DNA of 15,090 bases from positions 1 to 15,090 of the forward strand of contig DMES01000055.1 of NCBI GenBank assembly GCA_003450815.1, given 5' to 3'. This DNA is from Elusimicrobiota bacterium. Lineage in GTDB: Bacteria; Elusimicrobiota; Elusimicrobia; Elusimicrobiales; UBA9959. Each line of letters begins with the position of its first letter. Within the stretch, counting starts at the first letter, position 1. The position numbers and the translations under genes were made by a program. A model generated the notes under the pieces. It was not told the origin of the DNA. It did no database searches and was given only the letters and a program-made list of their open reading frames with translations. Below, piece by piece: positions 14,033 through 15,090 of the stretch.

Positions 14033-14067
14033 AAAAAAGAGGCTCGCGCTGAGTCGGGCCTTTTTTT
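14033..14067 (-). terminator. Terminator of the convergent exported-protein gene
   Basis: On the minus strand GGCCCG (14060-14055) pairs with CGAGCC (14046-14041) with one G-T pair and an 8-base loop; TC and then six T residues follow (14038-14033). It lies 13 bases beyond the stop codon at 14080. A T-run on the plus strand (14061-14067) means it could also act as a second stop for the hyf operon. Confidence 0.65.
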
Positions 14068-14079
14068 GGGGTTACCCGC

Positions 14080-14898
14080 TCAATCTTCGGGGTGGCTGTT
14101 GCCGCCGTCATCGGGGTAGCTGTTGCCGCCGTCATCGGCGCGGCCGAAGGTTCCGCCCGGGGCGAAGTCGGCGTCCGTTAGGCCGCAGTAGCTTTCATGG
14201 AGCGATTGCACTCTATGTCCGGTGGAGTCTACCAGATAGCAATTCCCGCGCGACCCGCCCGTATCCAAATCAAAGCTGTAGCCCTCATTTGCTATCTGGT
14301 ATTCAATGACGGCCCGCTCGCAATTGCCGGAATGGGGCAGCTGTTTTTCCTTATAGAAACAGATCGAAGTAGATTTACCCATCGAAGCTTTCGCCTCCGC
14401 AGGGGGAGCATCTTTCGGGAACACGTAAATGATATTCATGCGGTCCGCAAAGTCTTTAAGATTCATACTATGGCCCGAAAGAGCTTTTGCTATCTCCCTT
14501 ACCTGGTTTATACCATTAATCTGACTCACCCCGCGTATTTCCACAAAAACTATGTCTATCTGCCGGGCTGCGGCCATATGCCCCGCCCAAGTGCTTTGTC
14601 CGTCGTCCACAACAAGCCCGCCGGCTTTGGAAAACACGGTTTTCGGTATGAACTGCAATATTGTCAAAGTCGACCAGGTGGTTTTATGTGCCCGTTTGGA
14701 GTTATCCAGGTTAAGGGCTTCTTGCTTGGCAAGATATCTGCGAAACTCCGGGGGGGCGAGCGGGGGACGCGGGATGCTGCTGTTCTCTAAAACCGAAGGG
14801 GAAACTCCAGTCTTTAGGGTGTCAATCGCACTTTCGGAGGCATAAAGAGCTCCGAAACTCTGCATCATAAGGATTAACGCCGTGATCGTTTTTTTCAT
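14080..14898 (-). CDS. Exported protein of unknown family with Gly-Asn repeat tail
   Basis: Unrecognised 272-residue protein. A Sec signal peptide spans residues 1-20 (MKKTITALIL start, likely cleavage after LYA). A proline-rich stretch IPRPPLAPPEFRRYL (42-56) follows, then a hydrophobic alpha/beta-looking region (about 75-160, including IDIVFVEIRGVSQINGIN). A cysteine-bearing C-terminal part has C180, C193, C220 and C238, an even number that would suit two disulfides. The last 20 residues repeat DDGGNS[Y/H]P twice. The start is ATG 14898 or the adjacent ATG 14901; GGAG lies 8 or 5 bases upstream respectively. The open frame runs back to 15081, but that extension would bury the signal peptide. 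It is convergent with the hyf-like operon and ends at its own terminator. No catalytic motif was recognised. Confidence 0.75.
   Translation of the reverse strand: MKKTITALILMMQSFGALYASESAIDTLKTGVSPSVLENSSIPRPPLAPPEFRRYLAKQEALNLDNSKRAHKTTWSTLTILQFIPKTVFSKAGGLVVDDGQSTWAGHMAAARQIDIVFVEIRGVSQINGINQVREIAKALSGHSMNLKDFADRMNIIYVFPKDAPPAEAKASMGKSTSICFYKEKQLPHSGNCERAVIEYQIANEGYSFDLDTGGSRGNCYLVDSTGHRVQSLHESYCGLTDADFAPGGTFGRADDGGNSYPDDGGNSHPED
14087..14134. repeat. 24-base tandem repeat in the end of the exported-protein gene
   Basis: Two adjacent 24-base units, 14087-14110 and 14111-14134, differ at one base. They encode the duplicated DDGGNS[Y/H]P tail. The exact repeat length keeps the frame, so copy number could change without breaking the gene. 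Confidence 0.85.
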
Positions 14899-15090
14899 CA
14901 TATATTCTCCTCTCGCCCAAGCCCGCACATTCTTCCTGCCGGTGCTTGTTTTGATGATATAGTTTACCACGTGAATCGTGCTCATCCCAAGGGCCATAAT
15001 ACCCACCATTGCTCTTTTTTTTGGCCTAATTTCGCATAGGCCCCGAACCAGCAATAAAAAGGTGCCTGGCACGAATGGCACTAACTTAAG
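14899..15090. other. Spacer upstream of the exported-protein gene
   Basis: No gene is seen in the 192 bases to the window edge. GGCCTA (15023-15028) and TAGGCC (15037-15042) form a 6-bp hairpin flanked by an eight-T run (15015-15022). A truncated relative of the operon terminator core, AAAAAGGTGCCTGGCAC, lies at 15056-15072. No convincing promoter was identified, although an AT-rich TATATC occurs on the minus strand near 14958. Confidence 0.4.

Noticed and set aside
14087..14134. CRISPR-like repeat
   Set aside because: Two directly adjacent 24-base units without spacers, inside a coding frame.
14197..14790. 197-residue plus-strand frame
   Set aside because: Antisense to the exported-protein gene, which has signal peptide, ribosome binding site and terminator; no motif on the plus-strand product.
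14902..15081. 60-residue upstream extension of the exported protein
   Set aside because: The true start has a GGAG site and places the signal peptide at the N terminus; the extension would bury it.

Overview
The window reads as a stretch of chromosome from a bacterium with a periplasm: there are several Sec-type signal peptides, a periplasmic-type thiol oxidoreductase and an inner-membrane respiratory-type complex. A hydrogenase-4-related complex fits an anaerobic or facultative lifestyle. Base composition is mixed, starts are ATG or GTG with GGAG-type ribosome binding sites, and the standard code is used. The sequence does not fix the phylum; an uncultivated Elusimicrobiota-like or deltaproteobacterial-like lineage is only a guess.

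Layout. Everything from 17 to 6491 is on the minus strand. Reading in the direction of transcription there is (a) a three-gene chain 6491-4656: a membrane-anchored DsbA-like protein, a MauE/DoxX-type membrane protein with a CGC motif, and an unrecognised exported protein, joined by overlapping stop and start codons; (b) a stand-alone CheY-type receiver (4608-4192); (c) a multi-pass EamA/DMT-like transporter (4074-2905), UDP-glucose 6-dehydrogenase (2787-1456), UDP-glucuronate decarboxylase (1371-442) and a small exported protein (391-17). The two enzymes form a complete UDP-glucose to UDP-glucuronate to UDP-xylose route.

After a 329-base divergent spacer, 6821-13982 on the plus strand is a six-gene operon homologous to hyfB-C-E-F-G-I. 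Its large subunit HyfG has lost all four cysteines that hold the NiFe site, while HyfI keeps its 4Fe-4S cysteines. No ferredoxin-like HyfH, no HyfD and no maturation genes are present. It is therefore best read as an energy-converting hydrogenase-related (Ehr) complex: an ion pump with an unknown redox partner, not a hydrogenase. A strong terminator ends it at 13987-14009. A convergent minus-strand gene for an unrecognised exported protein (14898-14080) has its own terminator at 14033-14067.

Several spacers hold small repeated or palindromic structures: CTGAAG repeats at 1390-1441, GCCATA-type repeats at 2845-2916, a 21-bp-stem element at 10309-10408, a GC-rich hairpin at 9600-9617, and two relatives of an AAAAAGGYGCCTGGCRC motif at 13987 and 15056. 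No tRNA, rRNA, CRISPR array, transposase or prophage gene was seen.
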